A stretch of 64,000 bases of DNA from Bacillota bacterium (GTDB lineage Bacteria; Bacteroidota; Bacteroidia; Bacteroidales; Bacteroidaceae), in NCBI GenBank assembly GCA_023664625.1, contig JAMPFD010000008.1, positions 62,001 through 126,000 on the forward strand, given 5' to 3'. Below the pieces are notes generated by a model, which saw nothing but the letters and a program-made list of their open reading frames with translations, had not been told where the DNA came from and did not search any database. The position numbers and the translations under genes are program-made. Position 1 is the first letter of the stretch. Each line of letters begins with the position of its first letter. Positions 16,258 through 27,279 of this stretch are shown one piece after another.

Positions 16258-17559
16258 TTACTTTATGTAATTACGCAGGTATTCGTCATTGTCGAACCAT
16301 CCTTTTGCCAATAGCTGGTCATAACACTGACGTATACGCCAGCCAACTTTCTCCCAAGTTATCTGGTCAACCTCCTTAAGACCTTCCTCCGCAATATACT
16401 TATGGAATCCTTCATTGGTACATAGTGAGTATATCGCGTCTGCCATAGCATGAATATCCCAATAATCGACTTTCAGAACATTTGTGAGAATCTCTCCACA
16501 ACCGGACTGTTTGGAGATAATGGAAGGACAGCCGCACTGCATGGCCTCCAAAGGAGCGATACCAAACGGTTCGGAGACTGACGGCATGACAAAAACATCA
16601 GAATTTTTATAACATTCATAAACTTGCCTTCCTCGCTGGAAACCTGGGAAATGACACTTGTCGGCTATACCATAACGGGCAGCAAGCTCTATCATGGCAT
16701 TCATCATATCACCTGAACCGGCAAAGCAGAAGCGGACATTCTGGGTACGTTGCAATACAAGTTTCGCTGCTTCAATGAAATACTCCGGACCTTTCTGCAT
16801 CGTGATACGTCCAAGATAAGTAACAACCTTCTCATTTGGAATCTTCTTCGGAACAATGTTACGATACTCCTCAGACAGAGGATATACGGCATTATGCATG
16901 GCAACACACTTCCGAGGATCTTGATGATACTGATTTATTACAGTCTGACGGGTCAATTCTGACACACACATAATACAGTCTGCATGATCCATACCGTTCT
17001 TCTCTATAGAATAAACTGTCGGATTTACTTTTCCGCGTGAACGGTCAAAGTCCGTAGCATGGACATGGATGCACAATGGTTTTCCACTTACCATCTTCGC
17101 ATGAACACCGGCCGGGAAAGTCAACCAGTCATGGGCATGAATCAAATCAAACTGCTCACTGCGCGCCAAAACTCCGGCAATGATAGAGAAGTTGTTGATT
17201 TCATCATGCAAATTGCTTGGGTATCCTCCTGCAAAACCCATACAGCCCATATCATCCAATCCCTGCATATAATTGAAATCAGCATATATATGGTCACGGA
17301 AACGATAATAATCCTCTGCCGTATGGCCGATGAAGCGATTCTTTATATTGTCGTACTGCACGTCACGCCAGGCAACAGGCACCTGCGACATGTTGATTAT
17401 TTTAAGGAATTTCTCCTCATCACCGCAAGGCTTCGGCATACAGAAGGTGGTCTCAACATCACCCTGCAAAGAGAGGCCCTTTGTGATACCATACGAAGCC
17501 ACGGCAAGACCGCCATATATTTTAGGAGGGAACTCCCATCCAAACATTAGAACTTTCAT
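16258..17559 (-). CDS. GT4-family glycosyltransferase (glycogen synthase-like)
   Basis: A 433-residue GT-B glycosyltransferase. The N-terminal MFGWEFPPKIYGGLA resembles starch and glycogen synthases, and the C-terminal domain carries the nucleotide-sugar motif EPFGIAPLEAMQCG (EX7E). It probably extends alpha-1,4-glucan from a nucleotide glucose donor. The position between a debranching enzyme 23 bp upstream and a GH57 enzyme 99 bp downstream supports a glycogen role. Confidence 0.85.
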   Translation of the reverse strand: MKVLMFGWEFPPKIYGGLAVASYGITKGLSLQGDVETTFCMPKPCGDEEKFLKIINMSQVPVAWRDVQYDNIKNRFIGHTAEDYYRFRDHIYADFNYMQGLDDMGCMGFAGGYPSNLHDEINNFSIIAGVLARSEQFDLIHAHDWLTFPAGVHAKMVSGKPLCIHVHATDFDRSRGKVNPTVYSIEKNGMDHADCIMCVSELTRQTVINQYHQDPRKCVAMHNAVYPLSEEYRNIVPKKIPNEKVVTYLGRITMQKGPEYFIEAAKLVLQRTQNVRFCFAGSGDMMNAMIELAARYGIADKCHFPGFQRGRQVYECYKNSDVFVMPSVSEPFGIAPLEAMQCGCPSIISKQSGCGEILTNVLKVDYWDIHAMADAIYSLCTNEGFHKYIAEEGLKEVDQITWEKVGWRIRQCYDQLLAKGWFDNDEYLRNYIK

Positions 17560-17582
17560 AGTATGCTTTTCCTCCTTAATTG

Positions 17583-19523
17583 TTAATATGTGTAAGATTC
17601 AAGTAGTTTTGACATACGGAGCAACTCTGCAACATTCATCGCAAAAGCACATCCACCTCTACCATGGAAAGGAGGGTTACCGTCAAAAAGTTCCGGCATT
17701 GTTCCTATTGCATGATAGAACATTTCATCTTCAAAGCCTACCATTTGTCTGTGTACAAATGACAAACGTGAACGTTTATGCAATTTCAGAACGGCTTCCA
17801 TATAGAATCCACCAAGCCAAGGCCATGCAGTTCCCTGATGATAAGCCCAGTCACGCTGGTTTTGTGTTCCTACATAATAAGGGGTATATTGTCCGCTCTT
17901 TGGTGACAATGAGCGGAGACCTTTAGGAGTAAGAAGTTCACGGGTGCAGAAATCTATGACGCTCTTCTGTTGAGGTGTTTCCAATGGAGAATAGTCAAGT
18001 GCCACAGCAAAAATCATATTTGGACGGACTTCTGCATTAGGAATGCCATTGTCCACATAATCCCATAAGTATCCGCTGTCATTCACAAATATATTCTGGA
18101 ATGATTCCTTAACAACATTCGCTTTGCTTTCATACTTGTCTGCCGTAAAATCATCTTTCTTGAAGCGTGCCATCTCTGCAATAAACTTCAGTGCATTGTA
18201 CCACAATGCATTTATCTCCACGACATACCCGGAACGGGGCACAACGGGTTTGCCGTACACTGTTGAGTTCATCCACGTCATGGCCTTTGATGCGCCATCA
18301 ATTTTCAACAGCCCGTTTTCTGCCACAAAAAGATTCGGATGTCTGTCAGCTTCGATTGTATTGATAATATTCCACAAAAGCTCTCCATACAGTTCAAATG
18401 CCTTAACATCACCTTGTGAGTGCGCATATTGCTGGATAGCCCATACAGCCCATAATGGTACATCCGGCTGTTCAATCTCCGCAATATCATATTGCAATGG
18501 CTTGCCTATAAGAAAATCATTTAGAGCCTTGCCTGCTGTTTGCATAATCAATTCAAAACGATCCGGTTCTTCAATCGCAAGTGCAAGACCCGGCAGAGAC
18601 AAAAATGTATCTCGTGCACGACATTTAAACCATGGATAGCCGGCAATAATATATGAGCCGTCTTTTTTATGGTTATAGAACTGATGGGCGGAAGAATATA
18701 ATGAGCGGAAGAAATTATCACGTGCAGGGCGGTGGTCATACTCTTCATCAAAAAGTTTCTTAAACGTAGAGGTTTTTATCTTTGACGTACAAGCGGCAAA
18801 GACTATACTCTCTCCTTTTTTCATCGTAACCTCAAAATATCCCGGAACATAAAGATCTTCCTGAAAAGCATAGCCACGTTCCTGTTCTTTCGGATACTCT
18901 ATGCCTCGATACCAGTCCGGTGCGAAGACGAATTCATTTTTCTTTGACAATTGCATGTTGAGTTCAGGATATCCTGCATACAAAGATGTCTTTATTCCAT
19001 TCTCTATATCCTGATACTCTCGTGACGCAACACCATTCTCATGACAAAGGTCATTCACACTACGGAATGCCAAGAAAGGACGCAATCGAATCTTTGTCAC
19101 AGAAGGTCCGTCAACAAGTGTGTAACGGATAAGGATACGGTTCTCGTAGTGCTGGAAGATTTTTTCTCTTTTCAACACAACACTTCCAACACGATACATC
19201 GTTGTCGGAATATGGTCACAATCAAACTCCCGGATATACTTATGTCCCTTAGGAGCATAGTTATTTCCCTGATACTTGTGAAGACCGAGATTAAACTCAA
19301 CATCGTGTTGTACGACACTGCAATCCAGAGAAGACAGCAACACATGATTGGCATCGTCAATCTCAGGTACCGGTATCACAAGTAAACCATGATACTTTCT
19401 CGTGTTGCAGTCTACGAGGGTTGAATAGCTGTAAGCCCCAGAGCGGTTCGTGCGCAACAGCTCCTTGCTCAAAACGGCTTCCAGGTTAGTCATCGTAGCC
19501 TTTTCAAATTTAAGATAACTCAT
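17583..19523 (-). CDS. Glycogen debranching enzyme (amylo-alpha-1,6-glucosidase type)
   Basis: A 646-residue protein with an N-terminal glycogen-debranching domain (about 1-230) and a C-terminal (alpha/alpha)6-barrel hydrolase domain. GYPWFKCRARDTFLSLPGL holds the conserved RDT segment of the active-site region, and RDWAYHQGTAWPWLGG is the typical barrel motif near the C-terminus. It removes alpha-1,6 branches from glycogen in the cytoplasm. It is first in the three-gene glycogen operon. Confidence 0.88.
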   Translation of the reverse strand: MSYLKFEKATMTNLEAVLSKELLRTNRSGAYSYSTLVDCNTRKYHGLLVIPVPEIDDANHVLLSSLDCSVVQHDVEFNLGLHKYQGNNYAPKGHKYIREFDCDHIPTTMYRVGSVVLKREKIFQHYENRILIRYTLVDGPSVTKIRLRPFLAFRSVNDLCHENGVASREYQDIENGIKTSLYAGYPELNMQLSKKNEFVFAPDWYRGIEYPKEQERGYAFQEDLYVPGYFEVTMKKGESIVFAACTSKIKTSTFKKLFDEEYDHRPARDNFFRSLYSSAHQFYNHKKDGSYIIAGYPWFKCRARDTFLSLPGLALAIEEPDRFELIMQTAGKALNDFLIGKPLQYDIAEIEQPDVPLWAVWAIQQYAHSQGDVKAFELYGELLWNIINTIEADRHPNLFVAENGLLKIDGASKAMTWMNSTVYGKPVVPRSGYVVEINALWYNALKFIAEMARFKKDDFTADKYESKANVVKESFQNIFVNDSGYLWDYVDNGIPNAEVRPNMIFAVALDYSPLETPQQKSVIDFCTRELLTPKGLRSLSPKSGQYTPYYVGTQNQRDWAYHQGTAWPWLGGFYMEAVLKLHKRSRLSFVHRQMVGFEDEMFYHAIGTMPELFDGNPPFHGRGGCAFAMNVAELLRMSKLLESYTY

Positions 19524-19598
19524 AGTTATATTTTAAGGTTAATAATATTTTGTCATAGATTTTCAAAGTCTACATGCCAGATACATGTAACACTATCG

Positions 19599-19606
19599 CA
19601 AAGATA
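19599..19606 (-). promoter_or_regulatory. -7 box of the glycogen operon
   Basis: TATCTTTG on the minus strand, 76 bp upstream of the debranching enzyme start. The nearest TTTG is 24 bp upstream, longer than the usual spacing. Confidence 0.5.
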
Positions 19607-19701
19607 ACAAAAAAGTTGCTTGATTAATATCAAACAACTTCTTTTTTAACATTATTTACAAGTGATTGTCCCAGTTTTGGCAGAACTATAGCTTTAGAAT
19701 G

Positions 19702-20724
19702 CTATTCGTTTCTCTTGTCTTTTCTGCTGGCTGACTCATATATCTTCCTGATTTGGGTTACCTTTTCCTCCATAGGAAGAAGAGCGGAGACCCAATTGAT
19801 CTTAATGCCTCTACGCTCCATTCCGCGGAACCAAGTCATCTGACGTTTTGCAAACTGATGGATATGTATTTCCAACTGCTCAAGCATGTCTTCGTACGAA
19901 CGACGGCCAATAACATATTCTGTAACATATTTATACTCCAAACCGTAATATATCAAGTCATCAGGAGAGACACCACTGTCAAGGATACCTTTTATTTCAT
20001 CAACCATTCCTTCGTCCACTCTTGCCTTCAAGCGTGAGCTTATCTTACGTCTACGCTCATCCCGCGGAATGTCAACTCCAACAACAACAGTGTCTATAGG
20101 CGGAAAGAACCTGTCTTCTGTTTTACGCTCAAGATTATATGTCTCTATTTCTATCGCCCTTATGGCACGCTGTGGAGAATCTACATCAGTTTTATTATGC
20201 ATATCGGAGTTATTTCTCTCTTTCAAGTCCATAAGAATAGCTGTAAGTTCTTCCATGGACTTCTTGGCCATCTGTTCCCTCAGAACCTCATTCTTTGGCA
20301 CAGGGGAAAGATTATACTCACGTATTACCGACTCTACATAAAGGCCTGAGCCTCCACACAGTATTGGCAGTACATCGCGCTGCCGACAATCTGAATAAGC
20401 TTGTAAAAAATCTTGCTGATACTGAAAAATATTATACTTCTCTCCCGGATTACAGATGTCTATAAGATGATACGGGACATTAATAATATCAGGAATCTGA
20501 GGGACAGCACTCTCGTCATATTTCTTATCCTCAGACAACCTTACAGAATAATCACACAGGTCTTTTCCTGTACCAATATCCATATAACGATATACCTGCC
20601 TTGAGTCTCCTGAGATAATCTCCGCAGACTGTCCGTCTATGATATAACTTGCTGCAAGATGAGCCGCCAGCGCAGTCTTACCTGACGCTGTCGGCCCAAT
20701 AATTGTTATCATCGTTCTGCTCAT
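19702..20724 (-). CDS. miaA: tRNA dimethylallyltransferase
   Basis: This enzyme adds the dimethylallyl group to A37 of tRNAs reading UNN codons. The 340-residue protein has the P-loop GPTASGKTAL at 10-19, the SGDSRQVYRYMDIGTGK segment that contacts substrate, and the C-terminal RQMTWFRGM tRNA-binding motif. Between residues 55 and 75 there is an acidic insert compared with the shorter E. coli enzyme, as often seen in the second MiaA of Bacteroidetes. Confidence 0.92.
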   Translation of the reverse strand: MSRTMITIIGPTASGKTALAAHLAASYIIDGQSAEIISGDSRQVYRYMDIGTGKDLCDYSVRLSEDKKYDESAVPQIPDIINVPYHLIDICNPGEKYNIFQYQQDFLQAYSDCRQRDVLPILCGGSGLYVESVIREYNLSPVPKNEVLREQMAKKSMEELTAILMDLKERNNSDMHNKTDVDSPQRAIRAIEIETYNLERKTEDRFFPPIDTVVVGVDIPRDERRRKISSRLKARVDEGMVDEIKGILDSGVSPDDLIYYGLEYKYVTEYVIGRRSYEDMLEQLEIHIHQFAKRQMTWFRGMERRGIKINWVSALLPMEEKVTQIRKIYESASRKDKRNE

Positions 20725-20805
20725 CTACAACTGAACAAAATTTTCTTTTATCTATATTCATAATGCAAACAGTGAGGACATGCACCACTGCCTGCATTAC
20801 AGAAA

Positions 20806-23403
20806 TCACTTCACAAAAATTTTCTTTCCGTTCTTTATCACAATTCCCTTTGTGTTCTCTGATACACGCTGACCTGCAAGATTATAAACAGCATCAACGG
20901 AAACAGTTTCCGATACGACCTCGCTTATGCCTGTCTGGACCTGCTCATAGGTGAAAGTTATCTTTACCATTATCTGCTTGTTCTTGCCCTTTGAGTCAAT
21001 ATCAGACGTTGTAATATTTGAGTTGTCGAAGTTCAGCACAACATTCTGCTTTGATCCCATATTGCTGTATGTGCGGCTAACAGGTGTCTGTCCTGCCGTT
21101 CCTCCAGGGAACACAAGGGAGCTTTCTGCAATATCCGTACCGTCAACGGTAATACTGGTCATAGTTATTGAGCGGTCTGCCGTTGTGGACGTATTGTTTG
21201 AGTAGCCCTCTATATACATCTTTGTGATGACATATCCCGGATTAACATTGAATGTGATAGTATTATTGGCATTGCCTGTGCGCACCTTCAGATAGCCGTT
21301 AGATAAGGCATTTGTAAGTTCACCTTCCATGCCTGCTGTATAGCATGTACCAACGGTAGTGCCCTTGTCCTCTGCCGGTTCTTTCAAAGCCTCGGAGCCG
21401 TCAGTCGCAGGCAGAACCTCCGGAGCATGGTTGGTTACATTTGTCTGGTATGTCGTACCATCAATACCAAGATTGTCAGGAAGATAATATCCGAGATGAG
21501 GAGGCTGGTTATAGGAAGAGTTCTGCCATACGATTCCCATACGGTATATATGGTCTTCCATGAGACAAGGAATCTTGAACTTCGTCGGCTCCGGAGTAGA
21601 ATATATGAGCAGGTCACATGTAGGTGCACTCCAGTCAGCCTCATACCCCGTCATGATTATCTCCTCACGCCAGTCGCCAAGGATGTCAGCCTGAAGGCAA
21701 GGATTAGCCTTTGTCGTATTCACAGTTTGCGGTTTCCCATAAGCAGCGAACTCCATACATGTAGTTATTCCCTTTGAAGCGGTATTGTATGCACGGATAC
21801 GCGGAGAGCAAACACCTGTACCGGAATCATATCGTCCGTCAAATGTCTGATCATACGGATCTCCTGTCCAGTATATACGGAAGGAAGTATCTGCTTTCTT
21901 TGTTAAAACAACCTTGTTTGTCGCACAATCATATGTATTGTTATCCTGTGATGACCAAAACTCAAAACCGCGGTTAGCAGGGATAAAGTCTGCCGCAAGA
22001 CCGCGGCCGTTATCTCCTGTACCGGTAGCACTGGCAAGAAGTTCTCCTGTTGTTGCATCATGGACATCATATCCGTATGGAGAGTCCTCGTGAGGCATCA
22101 TAACCTCCAGTCCCGGACGGTCAGGGCACAAATCTGTAAGATGAATGGCATCACCATGGCCTTTACCTGTAGAACACAGCAACTGGCCATCGTGGCCAAT
22201 TGTTGCACCACCAGTCACGATATCATCATATCCATCAATATTAACATCACCTATTGAGATACCATGAACACCCTGTCCATAACTTGACTTACCTGAACCG
22301 GAGAAAAGAGTCTTGCCTGTTGCGTCAACAACACTCCAAGATGTTTTTGAACTGCCCTTATGCAGCCATCTCGTTTTCAGCTCACTGCCATTCCAGTCTA
22401 CAGCCCATATATAACATGCCGTATAGTATCCACGCTGCAAAATAGCTGTCGGCAAAGAGTTCTGACCGTCAAGATATGCTACTGCCGCATTATATCTCTC
22501 ACCGCGATTATATGTCCCGTCTCCCCAAGAAGAACTGTAAGCACCGTCAGCAGAAGGGAAATCAACCATGGCACGGTTAGGAGAATACCATATAGTGTGC
22601 ATTGCCGCGCCCGTTTCACCATTGAATACAGTCAGCAACTCCGCACCTGCGGTGACACGTCCTTTGGAATTGACAGTCACACTATTAGGGTCAATACCTT
22701 TTATAGCATTGTCCGTAGCCGCCTGAGTAGCATAGACGCCCTTGCCGTCCTTTGTGTCCGGGCCGGTCTTTGTTATCAGTTCCGCCTTTCCGTCTCCATC
22801 CATGTCATAGACTATGAATGGAGAAGTATGCTGACCGGAACGGATACAATGTCCGATATCTATACGCCACTTTTGTGTACCGTCAAACTCATAGCAGTCA
22901 AGATAGGCAGGAGAAGCGTATCCGTCCTTACCACTGTCCCTGCTGTTGTCCGGCAACCACTTCACTATAAGTTCATAGTCGCCATCGCCATCAACATCCG
23001 CCACGGAGCAACCATCAGGACGATAGCGTCCCGTTGTAGAGCCGTTCTTATCCTTACGGGCAGCAGGACGTGTAATGGAGATTTTCTTAAAGATACTCTC
23101 CCATGCCTCGCAAGAAGCCTCATCGCCCTTGCTTGAGACTACTTTGTATATATCACCACTATTACCGTCCGCATCAAGATAATTCGTCACATCAGAGATA
23201 TCGTCCGCAACCTTTTCACCATTACGGTACACAGTAAACATTACGTCACCATCCGCCGCAAGATAGCGCCATGACACAAGAATTCCTTGTGATGTCTTCA
23301 CCGCCACAGGAGCACGGTTAAGCGTTTCTTTCACCTGAACACCTGCCGACATATTAGTGGCAGTCAGTGCAAAAAAGCACGCTGAAATAAAAAACTTTTT
23401 CAT
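20806..23403 (-). CDS. Secreted rhamnogalacturonan lyase (PL11) with sorting tail
   Basis: An 865-residue endo-lyase of polysaccharide lyase family 11, cleaving the rhamnogalacturonan I backbone of pectin. A signal peptide (about 1-20, ending in ATNMSAG) precedes an eight-bladed propeller rich in calcium-binding DxDGDG loops (DVDGDGDYE, DMDGDGKAE, DVNIDGYDD). After the catalytic part, from about residue 690, comes a beta-sandwich-like domain and then the tail NLAGQRVSENTKGIVIKNGKK, a Prevotella-type C-terminal secretion and anchoring signal. No SusC/SusD pair is nearby. A pectinesterase is encoded 20 kb away. Confidence 0.88.
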   Translation of the reverse strand: MKKFFISACFFALTATNMSAGVQVKETLNRAPVAVKTSQGILVSWRYLAADGDVMFTVYRNGEKVADDISDVTNYLDADGNSGDIYKVVSSKGDEASCEAWESIFKKISITRPAARKDKNGSTTGRYRPDGCSVADVDGDGDYELIVKWLPDNSRDSGKDGYASPAYLDCYEFDGTQKWRIDIGHCIRSGQHTSPFIVYDMDGDGKAELITKTGPDTKDGKGVYATQAATDNAIKGIDPNSVTVNSKGRVTAGAELLTVFNGETGAAMHTIWYSPNRAMVDFPSADGAYSSSWGDGTYNRGERYNAAVAYLDGQNSLPTAILQRGYYTACYIWAVDWNGSELKTRWLHKGSSKTSWSVVDATGKTLFSGSGKSSYGQGVHGISIGDVNIDGYDDIVTGGATIGHDGQLLCSTGKGHGDAIHLTDLCPDRPGLEVMMPHEDSPYGYDVHDATTGELLASATGTGDNGRGLAADFIPANRGFEFWSSQDNNTYDCATNKVVLTKKADTSFRIYWTGDPYDQTFDGRYDSGTGVCSPRIRAYNTASKGITTCMEFAAYGKPQTVNTTKANPCLQADILGDWREEIIMTGYEADWSAPTCDLLIYSTPEPTKFKIPCLMEDHIYRMGIVWQNSSYNQPPHLGYYLPDNLGIDGTTYQTNVTNHAPEVLPATDGSEALKEPAEDKGTTVGTCYTAGMEGELTNALSNGYLKVRTGNANNTITFNVNPGYVITKMYIEGYSNNTSTTADRSITMTSITVDGTDIAESSLVFPGGTAGQTPVSRTYSNMGSKQNVVLNFDNSNITTSDIDSKGKNKQIMVKITFTYEQVQTGISEVVSETVSVDAVYNLAGQRVSENTKGIVIKNGKKIFVK

Positions 23404-23593
23404 TTGTCAGTATATTGTTTTAGTAGGATAATCTGTGGCAAAATTAGTCAAAAAAAACGAAATAACAAAAAAAACAGAAATGAAAAAACAATTTTTATGC
23501 TCCATTGTGCACAGAATCACCCATCACGCTGCGGACTTTCCGCTGTATGCCAATGCACAAAAGTGCAGACCGCACCATACCATATATACAGAA

Positions 23594-23627
23594 TAAAGCC
23601 ACCTGACCAAACGGTCAGACGGCTTTA
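23594..23627. terminator. Hairpin terminator downstream of gap
   Basis: TAAAGCC/GGCTTTA (outer) and CTGACC/GGTCAG (inner) pair around an AAAC loop, with a symmetric AC/AC internal loop between the two stems. TA-rich flanks follow on both sides. Confidence 0.65.
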
Positions 23628-23650
23628 TATATACTACGGGAACCGTATTG

Positions 23651-23688
23651 TCATGTGTCTGCGGGAACATGAAGCCCGCATCTCATGA
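23651..23688 (-). terminator. Hairpin directly after gap
   Basis: TGCGGG/CCCGCA forms the inner stem and TCATG/CATGA the outer one. It begins 10 bp past the gap stop codon. Confidence 0.45.
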
Positions 23689-23697
23689 GCGGTCAAA

Positions 23698-24744
<1,047 letters not shown>

Positions 24745-24759
24745 TCATTTTTGACACTG

Positions 24760-24767
24760 CAAATTTA
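24760..24767 (-). promoter_or_regulatory. -7 box of gap
   Basis: TAAATTTG on the minus strand, 52 bp upstream of the gap start codon. No good -33 box was seen. Confidence 0.5.
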
Positions 24768-24786
24768 CAACTTTTCTCGGAAACAA

Positions 24787-24818
24787 TTGCCACTTTATCA
24801 AAAAATGTAGTACTTTTG
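24787..24818 (+). promoter_or_regulatory. Promoter of mscL
   Basis: TTG (24787..24789) and TACTTTTG (24811..24818) are 21 bp apart; the mscL ATG is 42 bp downstream. Confidence 0.6.
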
Positions 24819-24859
24819 CAATACAAATCAAACTTTTAAATAATATAAATCAATTTTTT

Positions 24860-25252
24860 ATGAGCAAATTTGTTGATGAATTCAAAGAATTCGCCATGCG
24901 CGGTAATGTCATGGACATGGCTGTCGGTGTAATCATCGGCGGTGCTTTCGGCAAAATCGTTTCAAGCCTGGTAAACGACATCATCATGCCTCTCATCGGC
25001 CTTGTAACCGGCGGCGTGGACTTCAGCGACCTTTCATTCAAAGTGGCTGACGCTGAGGTCAAGTACGGACAATTCGTACAGAATGTTGTTGATTTCCTAA
25101 TCGTTGCATTCTGTATCTTCATGATGATAAAAGGCATCAACTCCCTGAAAAAGAAACAGAAAGAGACTCCGGCAGAGCCTGCCGTCCCTGCAGAGCCTTC
25201 CAATGAGGAAAAGTTACTGACAGAAATCAGAGACTTGCTGAAAAACAAATAA
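24860..25252 (+). CDS. mscL: Large-conductance mechanosensitive channel
   Basis: An inner-membrane channel that opens under hypo-osmotic shock. The 130-residue protein has the amphipathic N-terminal helix [22 protein letters not shown]1 with [19 protein letters not shown], a periplasmic loop, TM2 ([19 protein letters not shown]) and the C-terminal helix [13 protein letters not shown]. The RGNVxDxAVGVIIG signature is diagnostic. A Pro/Ala/Glu-rich linker precedes the final helix. Confidence 0.95.
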   Translation: MSKFVDEFKEFAMRGNVMDMAVGVIIGGAFGKIVSSLVNDIIMPLIGLVTGGVDFSDLSFKVADAEVKYGQFVQNVVDFLIVAFCIFMMIKGINSLKKKQKETPAEPAVPAEPSNEEKLLTEIRDLLKNK

Positions 25253-25303
25253 ATACGGCATTCCGGCAAAGTCTTACCATTATAAAATTCGTATATACAT
25301 TTC

Positions 25304-25343
25304 TTGTCTTGCACGGCATTCTTTCACAAGACAAATGCCGTGC
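25304..25343 (+). promoter_or_regulatory. Two overlapping, mutually exclusive hairpins ahead of the SulP gene
   Basis: Stem A pairs 25304..25311 (TTGTCTTG) with 25327..25334 (CAAGACAA). Stem B pairs 25311..25320 (GCACGGCATT) with 25334..25343 (AATGCCGTGC). They interleave, so only one can form fully. The region is 75 bp upstream of the SulP start and 52 bp after the mscL stop. Confidence 0.5.
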
Positions 25344-25417
25344 GGGTATTTATGTGTGCCATAATATACTGCAACAAGAAATCAAACCTGCAAAAAGGAT
25401 TTTTCAGAATAACATTT

Positions 25418-27082
25418 ATGTACAAACCAAAACTCATTTCTTGCCTTAAAAACTACGACAAGAAAACATGTGCAGCAGACATAATGGCCGGCATGATTGT
25501 CGGAATTGTCGCGTTGCCATTAGCCATTGCGTTCGGCATTGCCTCAGGAGTCTCCCCTGAGAAAGGCATAATCACTGCCATCGTTGCCGGTTTCATGATT
25601 TCCGTATTCGGAGGAAGCAAAGTGCAGATCGGCGGTCCCACCGGAGCTTTCATCGTCATCATATATGGCATTATCGAACAATACGGCATGTCAGGACTCA
25701 CCATTGCCACACTTATGGCAGGCGTATTCCTCGTTTTGTTCGGATTACTGCATCTCGGCACCATAATCAAATACATCCCCTATCCTATCGTCGTAGGATT
25801 CACCTCCGGTATTGCCGTGACAATTTTCTCAACCCAGATGAAAGACTTCCTTGGTCTGACGATAGACAAAATTCCCTCTGATTTCATAGAGAAATGGATT
25901 TGCTATTTCCAGAATTTCGACACCATTGACCCGTGGTCACTTGGAATTGGTGTACTCTCCGTACTCATTATCGTACTCCTCCCTAAAATATCAAAGAAAA
26001 TCCCCGGCTCACTCATCGCTATAATTGTCACAACCCTTGTTGCCCTCGTACTTAAGCAATATGCCGGTGTGGAAAGCATAGAAACCATTGGCGACAGATT
26101 TGCAATCTCTTCCGTCCTTCCCGGCGCGGAAGTTCCCGAGCTGTCATGGCAGACAATCAAGGGGCTCGTCTCCCCGGCACTGACCATAGCCATTCTCGGA
26201 GCCATAGAATCACTGCTCTCGGCAACAGTAGCCGACGGTGTAATCGGCGACCGCCACAACTCCAACAACGAACTTATAGGCCAGGGAATCGCAAACCTCA
26301 TATGCCCTCTCTTCGGAGGAATCCCGGCAACAGGTGCCATTGCGCGCACCATGACAAATATAAACAATGGCGGAAAGACCCCTGTTGCCGGCATAATACA
26401 TGCCGTTGTGCTTCTCCTCATATTCCTGTTCCTCATGCCTCTGGCACAGTATATCCCGATGGCATGTCTCGCCGGAGTCCTTGTTGTAGTATCATACAAC
26501 ATGTGCGGAATACCGTCTTTCCTCGGAATCCTGCGCAACCCGAAGTCAGACATCACTGTGCTCCTCGTGACATTCTTCCTCACTATCATTTTCGACCTTA
26601 CCATTGCCATCGAAGTAGGCATTGTCATAGCATGCCTGCTCTTCATGAGACGTATGGCAGAAACCAGTGACGTCCATCTCGTACGTGACATCGACATAGA
26701 GGCAGAATCCGACCTTTCAGCACACAATGACGAACATCTCGAAATTCCAAATAACGTAGAAATGTACGAGATTGACGGTCCTTACTTCTTTGGTGCCGGC
26801 AATAAGGCTGAAGAACTGATGTCGCGCTTCAACGAGAAGCCCGCAGTCCGCATCATACGCATGCGCCGCGTACCATTCATTGACTCTACCGGCATCCACA
26901 ATCTCACCAATATCATTATCTCGTCCAAGCAACAAGGCATTGACGTTGTACTGTCAGGTGTAAACCCTAAGGTTCACAACGTGTTGGAAAAGGCTCATTT
27001 CTATGATCTCATAGGAAAAGACCATATCTGTCCGCACATTGACATCGCATTAGAAAAAGCAAAGGAACTAGCTTCGGACTAA
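25418..27082 (+). CDS. SulP-family anion transporter with STAS domain
   Basis: A 554-residue inner-membrane transporter of the SLC26/SulP family, usually carrying sulfate, bicarbonate or another anion. The start at ATG 25418 (MYKPKLISCL) was chosen over an upstream TTG, which would add a 38-residue stretch overlapping the hairpins. About ten to twelve membrane segments are visible, with the family's Pro-rich substrate loops (ALPLAIAFGIASG, QIGGPTGAFIV). The C-terminal cytoplasmic STAS domain starts near residue 445 and carries the PFIDSTGIHNL segment with the conserved Asp-Ser. The substrate cannot be told from the sequence. Confidence 0.9.
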   Translation: MYKPKLISCLKNYDKKTCAADIMAGMIVGIVALPLAIAFGIASGVSPEKGIITAIVAGFMISVFGGSKVQIGGPTGAFIVIIYGIIEQYGMSGLTIATLMAGVFLVLFGLLHLGTIIKYIPYPIVVGFTSGIAVTIFSTQMKDFLGLTIDKIPSDFIEKWICYFQNFDTIDPWSLGIGVLSVLIIVLLPKISKKIPGSLIAIIVTTLVALVLKQYAGVESIETIGDRFAISSVLPGAEVPELSWQTIKGLVSPALTIAILGAIESLLSATVADGVIGDRHNSNNELIGQGIANLICPLFGGIPATGAIARTMTNINNGGKTPVAGIIHAVVLLLIFLFLMPLAQYIPMACLAGVLVVVSYNMCGIPSFLGILRNPKSDITVLLVTFFLTIIFDLTIAIEVGIVIACLLFMRRMAETSDVHLVRDIDIEAESDLSAHNDEHLEIPNNVEMYEIDGPYFFGAGNKAEELMSRFNEKPAVRIIRMRRVPFIDSTGIHNLTNIIISSKQQGIDVVLSGVNPKVHNVLEKAHFYDLIGKDHICPHIDIALEKAKELASD

Positions 27083-27097
27083 TCTCCAAAAAGACGA

Positions 27098-27123
27098 CTG
27101 AGACCGGCATTCCCGGTTCTCAG
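27098..27123. terminator. Hairpin after the SulP gene
   Basis: CTGAGA-CCGG pairs with CCGGTTCTCAG, one extra T in the right arm and a 5-nt loop (CATTC). Confidence 0.6.
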
Positions 27124-27145
27124 CCGCCAATACGCAAAATAAAAA

Positions 27146-27192
27146 TTCGGGCTCTAAAGAATCTCACGGTAAAGATTTCTTTAGAGCCCGAA
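27146..27192. terminator. Bidirectional terminator between convergent SulP and BI-1 genes
   Basis: A perfect 16-bp stem (27146..27161 with 27177..27192) with a 15-nt loop, preceded by an A run on the left. Confidence 0.8.
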
Positions 27193-27279
27193 CTGTATAA
27201 ACGCCATTGATTCCAGAACTTTGCAACAGTCACCCTCAACATGTAATCCTGAGGACTTCCGCCACCGTTATCCTCGGAA

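Larger units (their letters stand above)
23404..23697. other. 294-bp intergenic region between PL11 and gap
   Basis: It contains the hairpins at 23594..23627 and 23651..23688 that terminate gap; I saw no gene and no convincing promoter for the PL11 gene. Confidence 0.5.

Noticed and set aside
25304..25343. H-type pseudoknot formed by both stems together
   Set aside because: The connecting loops would be 0-1 nt long, too short to span 8- and 10-bp stems; alternative hairpins are more likely.
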